DNA of 64,000 nt from Stenotrophomonas maltophilia (GCF_002205165.1 NZ_NIVS01000048.1:1-64000); one strand, 5' to 3'. Counted from the first letter of the stretch, positions 32,133 to 42,442 are shown. Made by a program: numbers and translations. Notes: generated from the sequence alone by a model not told the origin.

Positions 32133-34289
32133 TTACTTCAGGCCACGATTGACCAGCAGCGGCTCCACCGACGGGTCCTTGCCGCGGAACTCGCGGTACA
32201 GATCGGCCAGCTCCACGCTGTTGCCGCGCGAGAGGATCTTGTCGCGGAACACCTGGCCGTTCTCCGGGGTCAGGCCGCCGTTCTCCTTGAACCACTCGAA
32301 GGCGTCATGGTCCAGCACTTCGGCCCAGAAGTAGGCGTAATAGCCGGACGAATAGCCGCCGCCCCAGATGTGATCGAAGTAGCTGGTGCGGTAGCGCGGC
32401 GGCACCTGCGGCAGGTCGACCTTGAACTTCTTCAGCGCGGCCGCTTCAAACGGGGCCACGTCCTGCAGCTTGGCGTCGGCCGGCTGGGTGTGCCAGGCCA
32501 GGTCGAGCAGGGCCGCCGAGAGGTACTCGGTGGTCGCATAGCCCTGGTTGAAGGTGCGCGCCTTGAGGATCTTGTCGACCAGCGCCTGCGGCATCGGCTC
32601 GCCGGTCTTGTAGTTCTTGGCGTAGTTGGCGAAGACCTTCGGGTCCAGCGCCCAATGCTCGTTGAACTGCGAGGGGAACTCGACGAAGTCACGCGAGGTG
32701 CTGGTACCGGCGATGGACGGGTACTTCACCTTCGAGAACATGCCGTGCAGCGCATGGCCGAACTCATGGAACATCGTGGTCACGTCATCGAAGCTCAGCA
32801 GCGCGGGCTGGCCGGCGGCGGGCTTGGTGAAGTTGCACACGTTGTAGACCACCGGCTTGGCACCGGTCAGGCCGTCCTGTTCGACGAACACGTCCATCCA
32901 GGCGCCACCGGACTTGCTGTCACGCTTGAAGTAGTCGGTGTAGAACAGGGCCAGCGAGGTGCCGTCCTTGTCGAACACTTCGTAGACCTTCATGTCCGGG
33001 TGGTAGGTCGGAATGTCGGTACGCGGCTTGAAGGTGATGCCGTACAGCTGCGTGGCGGCGTAGAAGACGCCGTTCTGCAGCACGTTGTCCATCTCGAAGT
33101 ACGGCTTGATCTGCGATTCGTCCAGGTCGTACTGGGCCTTGCGCACCTGTTCGGCGTAGAAATCCCAATCCGATGCGGCCAGCTTGAAACCGCCCTTCTG
33201 TGCGTCGATCACCTTCTGCATTTCGCTGATCTCGCCACGCGCCTTGGCGGTCGCGGCCGGCACGGTGTCGGTCAGCAGCTTGAGCGCGGCGGCCGGGGTC
33301 TTGGCCATCTGGTCGGCCAGGCTGTAGGCGGCGTAATTCTCGAAGCCGAGCAGCTTGGCCTTCTGCGCGCGCAGCTGGGCCAGGCGCTGGATCGTCTCGC
33401 GGGTATCGTTGGCGTCGCCCTTTTCGGCACGGGTTTCCGAGGCCTTGAGCACGGCGGCGCGCTGCTCGCGGTCGCTCAGCGAGCCGAGCACCGGCTGCTG
33501 GGTGGTGTTCTGCAGCGGCAGCAGGTACTTGCCCTCGAGGTTGCGGGCCTTGGCATCGGCGGCGGCGGTGTTGATCGCATCCTCGTCCAGGCCGGCCAGC
33601 TTGGCCTTGTCATCGACGACCACGGCGCCGGCAGCGGTCGCGGCCACCAGACGGGTGTGGAACTGCGTGGCCAGCGTGGTTTCTTCCACGTTGAGCTTGC
33701 GCAGCGAGGCCTTGTCGGCATCGTTCAACTGCGCGCCGGCGCGCACGAACTCCTGGTAGTCACGCTCGACCAGGCGCTTCTGCACCGGGTCCAGGCCCAG
33801 CGCGTCGCGCTGGTCGTAGATGGTCTTGATGCGGGCGAACAGCTTCGGGTCGAGGTTGATCTCGTCCTGGTGCTCGGCCAGCTTCGGGGCGACTTCTTCC
33901 TGCACCTTCTGGCGTGCATCGTTGGTGTCGGCCTGGACCAGGCCAAAGAAGATGCGCGACACCCGGGTCAGGGTCTCGCCGCTGCGCTCCAGCGCTTCGA
34001 TGGTGTTGTCGAAGGTGGCCGGCTCGGGGTTGTCGGCGATCTTGCGGACTTCGGCCAGGTGCTGCTTCATGCCTTCGTTGAAGGCCGGCAGGTAGTCACT
34101 GTCCTTGATCTTGTCGAACGGCGGCGCCTGGAACGGCAGCGTGCTGGCGCTCAACAGGGGGTTGGCGGACGCATCGGCCGGCTGCTGGGTCGGGGCGGGC
34201 TGGGTATCGGTCACGGGGGTGGACTCCTTGCCGGAACAGGCCGCCAGCGCCAGGCTGATGGCAGCGGCCAAAACTACGGTACGCGACAT
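32133..34289 (-). CDS. dcp: M3-family peptidyl-dipeptidase (Dcp-like), lipoprotein
   Basis: A 718-residue zinc peptidase that removes C-terminal dipeptides. The zinc site HEFGHALHG lies near residue 508, with the third ligand Glu in the following helix region (STSRDFVEFPSQFNEHW). The substrate-binding C-terminal GGGYSSGYYAYFWAEVLDHDAFEWF is typical of Dcp. The N-terminus (MSRTVVLAAAISLALAACSG) has a lipobox LAAC, so this copy is anchored to the envelope, unlike the cytoplasmic E. coli enzyme. A long Thr/Pro/Gln linker follows the lipidated Cys. Confidence 0.92.
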   Translation of the reverse strand: MSRTVVLAAAISLALAACSGKESTPVTDTQPAPTQQPADASANPLLSASTLPFQAPPFDKIKDSDYLPAFNEGMKQHLAEVRKIADNPEPATFDNTIEALERSGETLTRVSRIFFGLVQADTNDARQKVQEEVAPKLAEHQDEINLDPKLFARIKTIYDQRDALGLDPVQKRLVERDYQEFVRAGAQLNDADKASLRKLNVEETTLATQFHTRLVAATAAGAVVVDDKAKLAGLDEDAINTAAADAKARNLEGKYLLPLQNTTQQPVLGSLSDREQRAAVLKASETRAEKGDANDTRETIQRLAQLRAQKAKLLGFENYAAYSLADQMAKTPAAALKLLTDTVPAATAKARGEISEMQKVIDAQKGGFKLAASDWDFYAEQVRKAQYDLDESQIKPYFEMDNVLQNGVFYAATQLYGITFKPRTDIPTYHPDMKVYEVFDKDGTSLALFYTDYFKRDSKSGGAWMDVFVEQDGLTGAKPVVYNVCNFTKPAAGQPALLSFDDVTTMFHEFGHALHGMFSKVKYPSIAGTSTSRDFVEFPSQFNEHWALDPKVFANYAKNYKTGEPMPQALVDKILKARTFNQGYATTEYLSAALLDLAWHTQPADAKLQDVAPFEAAALKKFKVDLPQVPPRYRTSYFDHIWGGGYSSGYYAYFWAEVLDHDAFEWFKENGGLTPENGQVFRDKILSRGNSVELADLYREFRGKDPSVEPLLVNRGLK

Positions 34290-34435
34290 GAAACGGGCTC
34301 CTTGGATGAGGGCGCGGGACGGAAAATCCCGCAGCCGGTCACCCTACTCCCAAAGCCCGCAGGCGGCATGTGCCGGACGTGGCGCGTGGCTGTGCGGGCC
34401 GTGGGGGCTACCCCATGCGGCCCGCCCGGCGGCGC

Positions 34436-35038
34436 TCAGACGGTGCCGCGGGTCTTGCCCTGCCAGGGGCGGTAGTACTCGCGGATGGCGGCCATGTCGG
34501 CCACGTCGTTGCCGGTGGGATGGAACAGCGGGCCGATGCCGATGGTCTTTTCCGGGTAGTGGAAATAGGCGGCCAGCACCGGCACATCGGCCATGCGCGC
34601 GATCTTGAGGAAGCCGGCCTTCCAGTGCTGCACCGCCTTGCGCGTGCCCTCCGGGGTGATCGCATACCACAGGCGGTCCGAGCCACGGATCAGGCTGACC
34701 GCCTGCTCCACGGTGCCCTGCGGCGAGCTGCGGTCCAGCGGGATGACGCCGAGCCTGCGCAGCAGCGGGCCCAGTGGCCACCAGAACAGCGAGGCCTTGC
34801 CCAGCACCTTGACCTGCATGCCCAGCGCGATCTTCGCCGCCATGCCCCAGAAGCCGTCCCAGTTGGAGGAATGCGGGGCGATGATGAAGACCAGCTTGGG
34901 TACGTCCGGCAGGGTGCCGGTCACTTTCCAGCCGCCCAGGCGCAACGTGCAGCGGGCCAGCCAGCGGAGGAAGCGGTTCGGTTTGACCTGCGGCATGTTC
35001 GGCGGAACCACCGGCAGCAACGGACTTCGGTTGTTCAA
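34436..35038 (-). CDS. PlsC-like 1-acyl-glycerol-phosphate acyltransferase family protein
   Basis: About 200 residues. The acyltransferase motifs HSSNWD (catalytic H-x4-D) and TPEGTR are present, while the overall form is the short PlsC-like group with no membrane helix beyond an N-terminal amphipathic part. The start is taken as TTG 35038, which is preceded by GGGAG seven bases upstream inside the end of arfB; ATG 34996 is the alternative. It is coupled to arfB by this close spacing. The lipid substrate is unknown. Confidence 0.8.
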   Translation of the reverse strand: MNNRSPLLPVVPPNMPQVKPNRFLRWLARCTLRLGGWKVTGTLPDVPKLVFIIAPHSSNWDGFWGMAAKIALGMQVKVLGKASLFWWPLGPLLRRLGVIPLDRSSPQGTVEQAVSLIRGSDRLWYAITPEGTRKAVQHWKAGFLKIARMADVPVLAAYFHYPEKTIGIGPLFHPTGNDVADMAAIREYYRPWQGKTRGTV

Positions 35039-35042
35039 GCAA

Positions 35043-35483
35043 TCACTCCCAATTGCGTGTGGTGCGCCCGCGCTTGATCTGCGCGCGCCCCTTTTTGGCG
35101 TCCAGACGACGCAGTTTCGACCCATGGGTCGGCTTGGCGGCCACGCGTGCCTTGGGCACGCTCAGCCCCGCCTGGATGAAGGCGGCCAGTCGATCGCGCG
35201 CGTCCTCGCGGTTACGGTCCTGGGTACGGAAACGCTGTGCATCGATGACCAGCACGCCTTCGCCGGTCATGCGCCGGTCGCGGCGGGCCAGCAGGCGCGC
35301 ACGCAACGGCTCGGGCAACGAAGGCGAGCCGGCCACGTCGAAGCGCAGTTCGACGGCGGTGGAGACCTTGTTGACGTTCTGGCCACCGGCGCCGCTGGCG
35401 CGCACGAACCGCTCGACGAGTTCCGTATCCGGAATCGTCAGGTGCGCGCTGATGGTGACTGGCCCGTTGCCCATGGGCGGCAT
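35043..35483 (-). CDS. arfB: Alternative ribosome-rescue factor ArfB (YaeJ)
   Basis: A 146-residue codon-independent peptidyl-tRNA hydrolase that frees ribosomes stalled on non-stop mRNA. The GGQ catalytic motif lies in GAGGQNVNKVST, with the expected basic tail (KLRRLDAKKGRAQIKRGRTTRNW) that enters the empty mRNA channel. The family length (~140) supports the start at 35483 (MPPMGNG) or the ATG three codons later. The longer open frame upstream is not like the family. Confidence 0.93.
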   Translation of the reverse strand: MPPMGNGPVTISAHLTIPDTELVERFVRASGAGGQNVNKVSTAVELRFDVAGSPSLPEPLRARLLARRDRRMTGEGVLVIDAQRFRTQDRNREDARDRLAAFIQAGLSVPKARVAAKPTHGSKLRRLDAKKGRAQIKRGRTTRNWE

Positions 35484-35611
35484 TGTAAGGGGAGGACCCG
35501 CCGGCCGGGTGACTGCAACGTGCGTGGATGTCGCCGATAACGTCCTCAAATACGGCCTGATGACGTCATCGCAGGTATTCTCCGGTGTCCCGCAACGCAG
35601 GATGCTCCGCA

Positions 35612-36148
35612 ATGTTCCCGATCCGCCCGATGGCCCGCCGTGGCCTGATCCGCATGACATTCGCCCTGGCGCTGGGCCTGGGCGCGATCGCGCCGGCCGT
35701 GGCTGCGCCCCCGTCGGATGCCGACATCAACCGCCTGCTGGCCGCCTCGCGCGCGCAGAGCATGCTCGATACGATGCTGCCGCAGATCGAGGCGATGCAG
35801 CGCCAGCAGTTCCAGCAGGTGGCCCAGCAGCGTCAGCTGGATGCGACACAGCAGGCGCAGCTGCAGCGGATCGAGCAGCGGACCAGCCAGACAGTGCGCC
35901 AGGCGCTGTCCTGGAAGGAGCTGCGGCCGATGTATGTGGATCTGTACAAGCAGACCTTCAGCAAGGAGGACGTGCTGGCGATGGCGGAGTTCTATGAGAG
36001 CTCGGCCGGGCAGAGCCTGTTGGACAAGACGCCGGCGCTGATGCAGAACGTGATGGTGGCGATCCAGGCCAAGATGCAGCCACTGTTCGTGGATCTGCAG
36101 AAGGACCTGGAGGCGATCGTGAATGAGCCAACACCAGCAAAAAAGTAG
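35612..36148 (+). CDS. DUF2059 exported protein
   Basis: A 178-residue protein with a signal peptide (…IRMTFALALGLGAIAPAVAA) and a helical DUF2059 domain containing WKELRPMYVDLYKQTFSKEDVLAMAEFYESSAGQSLL. It is probably periplasmic; the family function is unknown. The start 35612 has AGGA upstream. Its stop codon is formed by the GTAG of a SMAG repeat that begins three bases earlier, so the repeat abuts or has shaped the end of this gene. Confidence 0.88.
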   Translation: MFPIRPMARRGLIRMTFALALGLGAIAPAVAAPPSDADINRLLAASRAQSMLDTMLPQIEAMQRQQFQQVAQQRQLDATQQAQLQRIEQRTSQTVRQALSWKELRPMYVDLYKQTFSKEDVLAMAEFYESSAGQSLLDKTPALMQNVMVAIQAKMQPLFVDLQKDLEAIVNEPTPAKK

Positions 36149-36167
36149 AGCCGACCGTTGGTCGGCT
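36145..36167 (+). repeat. SMAG/REP palindrome overlapping a stop codon
   Basis: GTAG (36145-36148) followed by arms 36149-36156 and 36160-36167 (AGCCGACC/GGTCGGCT) and loop GTT. The TAG of GTAG is the stop codon of the DUF2059 gene. Confidence 0.85.
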
Positions 36168-36192
36168 GTCGCGAGGCGTGCGGCGTGCGCCG

Positions 36193-36933
36193 TCAGCCCA
36201 ATTCCCAGCCAAACAGATCCATGGCCTTGCGGAACTCGCCGTCCACCGGCGCGCTGATGTCCATCGGCGTGCCGTCCGGGTGCGGGAAGCGCAGGCGCTC
36301 GGCGTGCAGGAGCATGCGGTGGATGCCCTGCATGCGGAAGCTGCGGTTGTGGCGGCCATCGCCGTGGCTGGTGTCGCCGATCAGGTGATGCGAGAGGTGC
36401 TTGAGGTGGCGGCGGATCTGGCGGAAGCGGCCGGTCTGCGGCTGGCAACGCAGCAGGGCGTAGCGTGAGGTCTCGAACCCGCCCATCGGAATGGCGATCT
36501 CGCCCGCGGCGACGCGCTGGAAGTGGGTGATCGCCTGCTTCTTGACCGGCTTGCCGGGGCCGCCATCGAGGTCGTGATCCACGGTGAAGGCATCTTCGGC
36601 CGGCCAACCGCGGCAGATCGCCAGGTAATCCTTGGTGACGTCGCCGCCCATCAGCGATTTGCCCAGCACGCTGGCGCTTTCGCGATCAAAGGCCAGCAGC
36701 AGGCAGCCGCTGGTGGCGCGGTCCAGGCGGTGGACGAGGAAGATCGGCTTGCCGAGCTGCTCGCGCAGGCGGTCGGCGAGGAAGTCGTCTTCGCCCCGGG
36801 CGAGCTTGCTGTCGTGGACCATCAACCCTGCGGGCTTGTTGACCACGGCGAGCTGGTCGTCCAGGTGCAGCAGCTGCAGGGGGGCCACTGCGGCCGCAGG
36901 AAGGGTTGCGATGTCGGTATCGATGTCGTTCAC
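36193..36933 (-). CDS. RluA-family pseudouridine synthase (TruC-like)
   Basis: A 246-residue pseudouridine synthase. The catalytic Asp is in HRLDRATSGCLLLA; further motifs are VNKPAGLMVH, PQTGRFRQIRRHLKHLSHHLIGD and LLHAERLRFPHP. The absence of an S4 domain and the pattern HLKHLSHHLIGDTSHGDGRHN point to TruC, which modifies U65 of tRNA, rather than RluA/C/D. GTG 36933 is chosen because GGGGA lies about ten bases upstream; TTG 36972 is an alternative. Confidence 0.85.
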   Translation of the reverse strand: MNDIDTDIATLPAAAVAPLQLLHLDDQLAVVNKPAGLMVHDSKLARGEDDFLADRLREQLGKPIFLVHRLDRATSGCLLLAFDRESASVLGKSLMGGDVTKDYLAICRGWPAEDAFTVDHDLDGGPGKPVKKQAITHFQRVAAGEIAIPMGGFETSRYALLRCQPQTGRFRQIRRHLKHLSHHLIGDTSHGDGRHNRSFRMQGIHRMLLHAERLRFPHPDGTPMDISAPVDGEFRKAMDLFGWELG

Positions 36934-36979
36934 CGACCGATTATCCCCGCCCGCTGCAGGCAGCGCCAACAAATGCGAT

Positions 36980-37564
36980 TCAGGCGACGTCGCGTACCGC
37001 GATCAGTTCGCCGTTGCCGATCGGCACCCGCACGCAGTGGAACTGCGGATCGCGGCGCACCTGCCCCTCGAAGGCAGCCATCTGGTCGGCATGCGACACG
37101 GCGTTGTCGACCACCAGCAGGCCACCATGACGCAGCACACGACGCAGGTCCGGCCACCAGCCCAGGTACTGGCTGCGTTCGGAATCCAGGAACAGCAGGT
37201 CGACGCTGGCCTCGGCCGCAGCGCGCAGCCACGCACCGGCATCGATGTGGACCAGCTCGATCCGCTCGGCCAAGCCGCTGCGGGCGAAGGTGGCTGTCGC
37301 CAGGGCGATCTTGTCGGCGGCGTACTCCAGCGTGGTGACCCGCCCGCCGATGGCAGCGCATGCTTCGGCCAACCACAACGTGGAATAGCCGTTGGAGGTG
37401 CCGACCTCCAACACTCGCCGCGCGGCGGTGGCACGCACCAGCACGCCGAGTAGTTCGCCGGTATCCGGGGTGATATTGAGCATGCGCTGGGCACGCTCGG
37501 GATGGGTGGCGTCGTTGTCGGCGCCGAAGCGGGCCAGTTCGTCCTTGAGCGCCTGCAGCGTCAT
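36980..37564 (-). CDS. SAM-dependent O-methyltransferase (COMT-like)
   Basis: A 194-residue class I methyltransferase. The SAM-binding site is RVLEVGTSNGYSTLWLAEA with the acidic end TLEYAADK, and the metal-binding style DLLFLDSERSQYLGWWPDL and GLLVVDNAVSH are typical of the bivalent-cation-dependent O-methyltransferases. The start ATG 37564 lies one base after the ubiB stop, so it is the last gene of a ubiJ-ubiB-methyltransferase operon. Proximity to Ubi genes makes a quinone link tempting, but it is not a UbiG or UbiE homologue. Confidence 0.85.
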   Translation of the reverse strand: MTLQALKDELARFGADNDATHPERAQRMLNITPDTGELLGVLVRATAARRVLEVGTSNGYSTLWLAEACAAIGGRVTTLEYAADKIALATATFARSGLAERIELVHIDAGAWLRAAAEASVDLLFLDSERSQYLGWWPDLRRVLRHGGLLVVDNAVSHADQMAAFEGQVRRDPQFHCVRVPIGNGELIAVRDVA

Positions 37565-37565
37565 C

Positions 37566-39224
37566 TCAGCGGCGCCACCAGGCACTGGCCAGCGAGAACA
37601 CGCCCGCCGCGCCGGTCACCCAGCTCCACACCGGCGCATCGCCGAAGTACCAGCCCCCCGGCTGCAGGCCATACAGCACTGCGGCGACGATCATCAGGCC
37701 GACGCCGGCGATCGCGGCCACCGCGCGCTTCTGCAGCTTCTGCACGCTGACATTCAGCGCGGCCAGATCGCGCGAGCGCATCGACAGTTCGTGATCACCT
37801 TCCACCTGCTGGCGCAGCCAGGCGTGGACCAGGCGCGGCATGTCCGGGGTATGCGTCATGATTTCAGGCAGGCGCTTGCGCACTTCCTTGAGTACGCGGC
37901 GTGGGCTGTAACGCTCGCGCAGGATGCGTTCCAGCACCGGCCGCGCGACCGCCCAGATATCCAGTTCCGGATCGAGCTGACGGCCAACCCCTTCGATGTT
38001 GAGCAACGTCTTCTGCAGCAGGATCAGCTGCGGCTGCAACGTGAGCTCATAACGCTGGGCGACGCGGAACAGCTTGATCAGCACCTCGGCCAGCGAGATC
38101 TGCGACAGCGGGCGGGTGAAATAGGGCTCGCACACCGAACGCGCAGCCGCTTCGAGCTCATCGATGCGCACGTTGTTGGGCATCCAGCCGGCTTCGACAT
38201 GCAGCGCGGCCATGCGCCGGTAGTCCTTGTTGAAGATGGCCATGAAGTTCTCGGCCAGGTAGTACTGATCTTCTTCGGAGAGCTGGCCCATGATGCCGAA
38301 ATCCAGCGCGATGAAGCGCGGGTTGTCGCGGCGTGCCGGATCGGTGTCGACCCAGATGTTGCCGGCGTGCGCATCGGCGTGGAAGAAGTTGTCGCGGAAC
38401 ACCTGGGTGTAGAACACCCGCACGCCCTTGGCGGCCAGCGCCTTGCGGTCGATGCCGGCCTTGTCCAGCGCGACGATGTCGTCCGACGGAATGCCCCACA
38501 CGCGTTCCAGGGTCAGCGCGCGCTCGGCGGTATGGCTCCAGATCACCTCGGGCACATACAGATCGTCCGAATCCATCCAGAACCGGCGCAGCACGCTGGC
38601 ATTGGCGCCTTCGCGCTGCAGATCCAGTTCGGCGGCCAGGGTGTTTTCGACCTCGGCGACCACTTCGCGCGGGCGGATCTTGTCGGCGCGCGGGTGCGCG
38701 CGTTCGATCAGCGCCGCAGCGGACTTGAGCAGCGCGATGTCCGCATCGATCTGCTTTTCGATGTCCGGGCGCAGCACCTTGACCACCACCTGGCGGCCAT
38801 CGGCCAGCATGGCCGCGTGCACCTGGGCGATCGAGGCCGAGGCCAGCGGCTGCAGATCGAAGCTGGCGAAGGCTTCGCTGACCGGGCGGCCAAGCGCACG
38901 CTCGACGATGGCCTGGGCGGTGGCGCCATCGAACGGTTTGACCCGGTCCTGCAGCAGGGTCAGCTCGTTGGCGACGTCGGCCGGGATCAGGTCACGGCGG
39001 GTGGAGAGGATCTGGCCGAACTTGACGAAGATCGGGCCCAGGTCCTGCAGCGCCAGGCGCAGGCGCGCACCGCGCGACTGTGCGGCGATGTCGGCAGAGG
39101 CGCGCGGCACGAACGGCTTGGCCAGGCGCAGCCAGCGTTCGGCCGGGGTGCCCTGGAGCAGATCGTCGAGGCGGTAACGCAGGATGATGCGGCCGATGCG
39201 GCTGGCCCGGAAGATCGCCTTCAT
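37566..39224 (-). CDS. ubiB: Ubiquinone biosynthesis protein UbiB
   Basis: A 552-residue ABC1/ADCK-type atypical kinase that supports ubiquinone synthesis at the inner membrane. The family KxGQ motif is in [14 protein letters not shown], the Ala-rich nucleotide loop in [13 protein letters not shown], the catalytic loop in [10 protein letters not shown] (HADxHAGN instead of the common HADxHPGN) and the metal Asp in ALDFGIMG. Two C-terminal membrane helices anchor it. It overlaps ubiJ by ATGA at its start and precedes an O-methyltransferase. Confidence 0.95.
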   Translation of the reverse strand: MKAIFRASRIGRIILRYRLDDLLQGTPAERWLRLAKPFVPRASADIAAQSRGARLRLALQDLGPIFVKFGQILSTRRDLIPADVANELTLLQDRVKPFDGATAQAIVERALGRPVSEAFASFDLQPLASASIAQVHAAMLADGRQVVVKVLRPDIEKQIDADIALLKSAAALIERAHPRADKIRPREVVAEVENTLAAELDLQREGANASVLRRFWMDSDDLYVPEVIWSHTAERALTLERVWGIPSDDIVALDKAGIDRKALAAKGVRVFYTQVFRDNFFHADAHAGNIWVDTDPARRDNPRFIALDFGIMGQLSEEDQYYLAENFMAIFNKDYRRMAALHVEAGWMPNNVRIDELEAAARSVCEPYFTRPLSQISLAEVLIKLFRVAQRYELTLQPQLILLQKTLLNIEGVGRQLDPELDIWAVARPVLERILRERYSPRRVLKEVRKRLPEIMTHTPDMPRLVHAWLRQQVEGDHELSMRSRDLAALNVSVQKLQKRAVAAIAGVGLMIVAAVLYGLQPGGWYFGDAPVWSWVTGAAGVFSLASAWWRR

Positions 39225-39865
39225 GCGCCCACCTGCCGCAGGCGCTGGACGCGCACGGCCATGCGTTCAACGTCGTCGCGCATCACGTCCACATCGTCGT
39301 GGAAGGCATCCAGTTCTGCTCGGGGTACCACGTCGCGCGACTCCTCGGTGACAAATTCAGCGGCGCTGTGCGCCAGGTCGGACGCGCCGCGGCGGGCGTG
39401 CTGCAGGGCCGAGCGCAGGGCGTTGGCGATCTGCACGCCCATCACCTCGCCGAACACGCGCACGAACGGCTGCTGCCAGTCCGGATCGAAACGGGTCGCC
39501 AGCTGCTGCAGGCGGCGGGCCAGCTCGGCATCGCCGGACACCTTGACCCGCCCGGCCGGGGCCTCACCGCCACGGCGGGCATTGGCCAGGAACGGCAGCT
39601 GGGCCAGCACCCCGCCCAGCGTGCTGCGCACGGCCAGGTCCGGCTCCTGCTGCGGATCGACCGGGCCGACCGTGAGCCGCTCACCGTCCACCCCGATCCG
39701 CATCGCCAGCGCGGGCGATTCCAGGGTCAGGGCGATGTGGCGGCCATCCAGCGCGGCCAGCGCGCTGCGGGTGTCCGGGTCCAGCGCCAGCGCGCGGTTG
39801 AGCGTGAGCTGCAGCGCATTGCCAGCCAGCGGCTTGAGGGAAGAGAGCAGGGAACGGGCCATCAC
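39221..39865 (-). CDS. ubiJ: Ubiquinone biosynthesis accessory factor UbiJ
   Basis: A 214-residue SCP2-type lipid-binding protein needed to organise late steps of ubiquinone synthesis. The N-terminal SCP2 fold (residues ~10-125) is followed by a C-terminal helical coiled coil (about 170-210). In E. coli it is adjacent to ubiB as here; the start codon of ubiB overlaps its stop. Alternative start one codon later (39862). ubiE, the third gene of the usual trio, is not in the window. Confidence 0.9.
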   Translation of the reverse strand: MMARSLLSSLKPLAGNALQLTLNRALALDPDTRSALAALDGRHIALTLESPALAMRIGVDGERLTVGPVDPQQEPDLAVRSTLGGVLAQLPFLANARRGGEAPAGRVKVSGDAELARRLQQLATRFDPDWQQPFVRVFGEVMGVQIANALRSALQHARRGASDLAHSAAEFVTEESRDVVPRAELDAFHDDVDVMRDDVERMAVRVQRLRQVGA

Positions 39866-40024
39866 CGCATTCTACCGTGTGCCCTTGAACGGCGGGCGTG
39901 CGCAGGCATCACGCGCCGCCACGCGGGCGGTGCCCGCCGCGTCGACACCGCACCCGCATTTTCCCGGGCGCCGACTCGGTTCATGCTATGGCTCCCCAAC
40001 ACAGCGACAGGAGCGGCAACAGGC

Positions 40025-41131
40025 ATGGGCAAGACCCGGGTAGGCATCATCTTCGGTGGCCGTTCGGCCGAGCACGAGGTCTCGCTGCAATCGGCGAAGA
40101 ACATTCTCGATGCGCTGGACAAGGACCGGTTCGAGGTCAGCCTGATCGGGATCGACAAGCAGGGCCAGTGGCATGTCAGCGACCCGCGCGACTTCCTGCT
40201 CAACGCCAGCGACCCGGCACGGATCGCACTGCACCGCTCAGGCAATGCGGTGGCGGTGCGGCCCGGCCTGGAGCGCCAGCAGCTGGTCCCGACCGATCCG
40301 GCCACCGCGCTGGAGCAGATCGACGTGGTGTTCCCGATCGTGCACGGCACGCTGGGCGAGGATGGCTCGCTGCAGGGCCTGCTGCGCATGGCCAACCTGC
40401 CCTTCGTCGGCTCCGGCGTGCTGGGCTCGGCGGTGGCGATGGACAAGGACGTGGCCAAGCGCCTGCTGCGTGATGCCGGGCTGGCGGTGGCACCGTTCGC
40501 CTGCTTCAACCGGGTTACTGCAGCCCGGGCCGATTACACCGCGCTGGTCGCCGAACTGGGCACGCCATTGTTCGTGAAGCCGGCCAACCAGGGTTCCTCG
40601 GTGGGCGTGAGCAAAGTGCGCAACGAGGCTGAGTTCCACACCGCGCTCGCGCTGGCGCTGTCGTTCGATCACAAGGCGCTGGTGGAATCAGCGATCACCG
40701 GCCGCGAGATCGAGTGCGCCGTGCTCGGCAATGAACACCCCGAGGCCAGCGTCTGTGGCGAGGTGGTCGTGCACGATGATTTCTATTCCTACGACACCAA
40801 GTACATCAGCGAAAGCGGTGCGGACATCGTGGTGCCGGCGGCCATCACCGAGGCCGAGCAGTCCCGTATCCGGGAGATCGCCGTGCAGGCCTACCAGGCA
40901 CTGGATTGTGCCGGCCTGGCCCGCGTGGATGTGTTCCTGACCGCGGCCGGCGAGGTGGTCATCAACGAGATCAACACCCTGCCCGGCTTCACCCGCATCA
41001 GCATGTACCCCAAGCTGTGGGCGGCCAGCGGGCTGGATTACACCGCCTTGATCACGCGGTTGCTGGAACTGGCGATGGCCCGGCATGCGTACGAGCGCGA
41101 CCTGCGCAGTTCCATCGCAACGACGGCCTGA
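40025..41131 (+). CDS. ddlA: D-alanine--D-alanine ligase
   Basis: A 368-residue ATP-grasp enzyme making the D-Ala-D-Ala dipeptide of peptidoglycan. The motifs [65 protein letters not shown] are complete. The long DFLLN-type insert and [10 protein letters not shown] loop place it with the DdlA group of ~365 residues. The ATG at 40025 has AGGAG upstream, with no other promoter elements identified. The upstream frame to 39299 is a shadow of ubiJ. Confidence 0.95.
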   Translation: MGKTRVGIIFGGRSAEHEVSLQSAKNILDALDKDRFEVSLIGIDKQGQWHVSDPRDFLLNASDPARIALHRSGNAVAVRPGLERQQLVPTDPATALEQIDVVFPIVHGTLGEDGSLQGLLRMANLPFVGSGVLGSAVAMDKDVAKRLLRDAGLAVAPFACFNRVTAARADYTALVAELGTPLFVKPANQGSSVGVSKVRNEAEFHTALALALSFDHKALVESAITGREIECAVLGNEHPEASVCGEVVVHDDFYSYDTKYISESGADIVVPAAITEAEQSRIREIAVQAYQALDCAGLARVDVFLTAAGEVVINEINTLPGFTRISMYPKLWAASGLDYTALITRLLELAMARHAYERDLRSSIATTA

Positions 41132-41168
41132 TCATCGTTGCCGATGTCAGGCCGTCATGGTTTCCGCA

Positions 41169-41206
41169 GCGCGTCCCACGCCGGAGAGAGGTGGCGCGGG
41201 ACGCGC
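41169..41206. terminator. Hairpin between ddlA and DUF1328 gene
   Basis: A 9-bp perfect stem (41169-41177 with 41198-41206; GCGCGTCCC and complement) lies between two convergent genes. It has no T tract on either strand, so its efficiency as a terminator is doubtful. Confidence 0.45.
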
Positions 41207-41212
41207 CGGACA

Positions 41213-41368
41213 CTAGGTCCGCTTGCGGAACATCGACACCACCGCCAGGATCAGGAAGACGACGAACAGGATCCAGGCGACGTTGCTGGCGGCGCCGGCA
41301 ATGCCCGAGAAACCCAGTACCGCCGCGATGATGGCGATGACAAAAAAGATGACGGCGTAATGCAGCAT
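41213..41368 (-). CDS. DUF1328 small membrane protein (YtjA-like)
   Basis: A 51-residue protein made of two membrane helices: [20 protein letters not shown], then after SGIAGAASN a second helix [16 protein letters not shown], with a basic end RKRT. This is the DUF1328/YtjA pattern, a widespread stress-linked small membrane protein of unknown function. GAGG six bases before the ATG supports the start. It stands alone upstream of the oleD 3' end. Confidence 0.9.
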   Translation of the reverse strand: MLHYAVIFFVIAIIAAVLGFSGIAGAASNVAWILFVVFLILAVVSMFRKRT

Positions 41369-41431
41369 GTCGACCCTCGCGTTGATGCGTGCCGGAGTTG
41401 GCGTGGGGCCATGTTCACCAACCTGCGGTGT

Positions 41432-42442
41432 TCAGGGAGTGATGGATTCCTGTGCGTTCGATGAAGATGCCAGCCGGGCCAGCCCTTCTTCGATGCTGAC
41501 CCGGGGCACATAGCCGAAGTCGCGGCGCGCCGGTTCCATGCTGTACCAGTGCGGCGTACACAGCTGCTCGGCCAGGAAGCGGGTCATCGGCGGTTCGCCG
41601 CGCAGGCGCAGCAGCGGCCACAGCCGCTCGCAGACCGCGCCGATCCGGTAAGCGGTCTTGAAGCTGATCGACCTCGTCACCGGCGGGGCACCGACGGCGG
41701 CCAGCAGCTTGTTGAGCAGCTCGCGCATCGGCAGCGGCTCGCCGTTGGAGATGAAGTACGCCTTGCCGGCGCAGGCCGCGCCCGGGGCCAGATGTTCCAG
41801 GGCGAGGAAGTGGGCCAGCGCGGCGTTGTCGATGTAGGTGGTATCGACCTTGTTCTGGCCATCGCCGACGAAGCGCAAACGGCCGGCGCGGGCGCGCTCG
41901 GCCAGGCGCGGCACCAACTGCTGGTCGCCCGGACCCCAGATCAGCCGGGGGCGCAGCGCGATGGTGGCCAGCTGCGCATCATTGGCCGCCAGCACGCGCT
42001 GCTCGGCGATGGCCTTGGTGGCCGCGTACGGCGCCTGGAAGTTCTCGCCATACGGCACTTCGTCCGCGCCCAGGCCCTCGACCGGATGCGTGGCGCGATG
42101 GGTCACGCTGGGCGTGGAGGTGTAGACCAGCTTGCCCACGCCGTGCGCCCGGCAGGCGGCAATGACATTGTCGGTGCCGACCACGTTGGCCTGGTGGTAG
42201 CTGTCATAGCTGCCCCAGGCACCGGCCTTGGCCCCGTTGTGGAAGACCGCATCGACGCCGGCCACCGCGTGCATTACCGCCTGCGCGTCGGCCAGGTCGC
42301 CGCGGATCTGGCCCACGCCCATCGCCTGCAGCGCAGGGTAATGACCGCGGTTGAACGCCAGCACCTGATGACCGCGCTCGATCAGCCCCTTGCACAGGGC
42401 CTGGCCGAGGAAGCCGCCGCCACCGGTAACGAGGATCTTCAT
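41432..42442 (-). CDS. oleD: OleD, NAD(P)-dependent 2-alkyl-3-ketoalkanoate reductase
   Basis: A 336-residue extended short-chain dehydrogenase that reduces the beta-keto acid made by OleA to a beta-hydroxy acid in long-chain olefin synthesis. The nucleotide site is [16 protein letters not shown], and the catalytic pair is in [11 protein letters not shown] (YxxxK). Its ATG overlaps the oleC stop as ATGA. The order oleC-oleD and the 3-beta-HSD-like C-terminal half match known Ole clusters in Stenotrophomonas and Xanthomonas. Confidence 0.94.
   Translation of the reverse strand: MKILVTGGGGFLGQALCKGLIERGHQVLAFNRGHYPALQAMGVGQIRGDLADAQAVMHAVAGVDAVFHNGAKAGAWGSYDSYHQANVVGTDNVIAACRAHGVGKLVYTSTPSVTHRATHPVEGLGADEVPYGENFQAPYAATKAIAEQRVLAANDAQLATIALRPRLIWGPGDQQLVPRLAERARAGRLRFVGDGQNKVDTTYIDNAALAHFLALEHLAPGAACAGKAYFISNGEPLPMRELLNKLLAAVGAPPVTRSISFKTAYRIGAVCERLWPLLRLRGEPPMTRFLAEQLCTPHWYSMEPARRDFGYVPRVSIEEGLARLASSSNAQESITP

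Noticed and set aside
37392-40043. 883-codon plus-strand frame opposite ubiB and ubiJ
   Set aside because: Antisense to two genes with clear motifs; no start site or domain.
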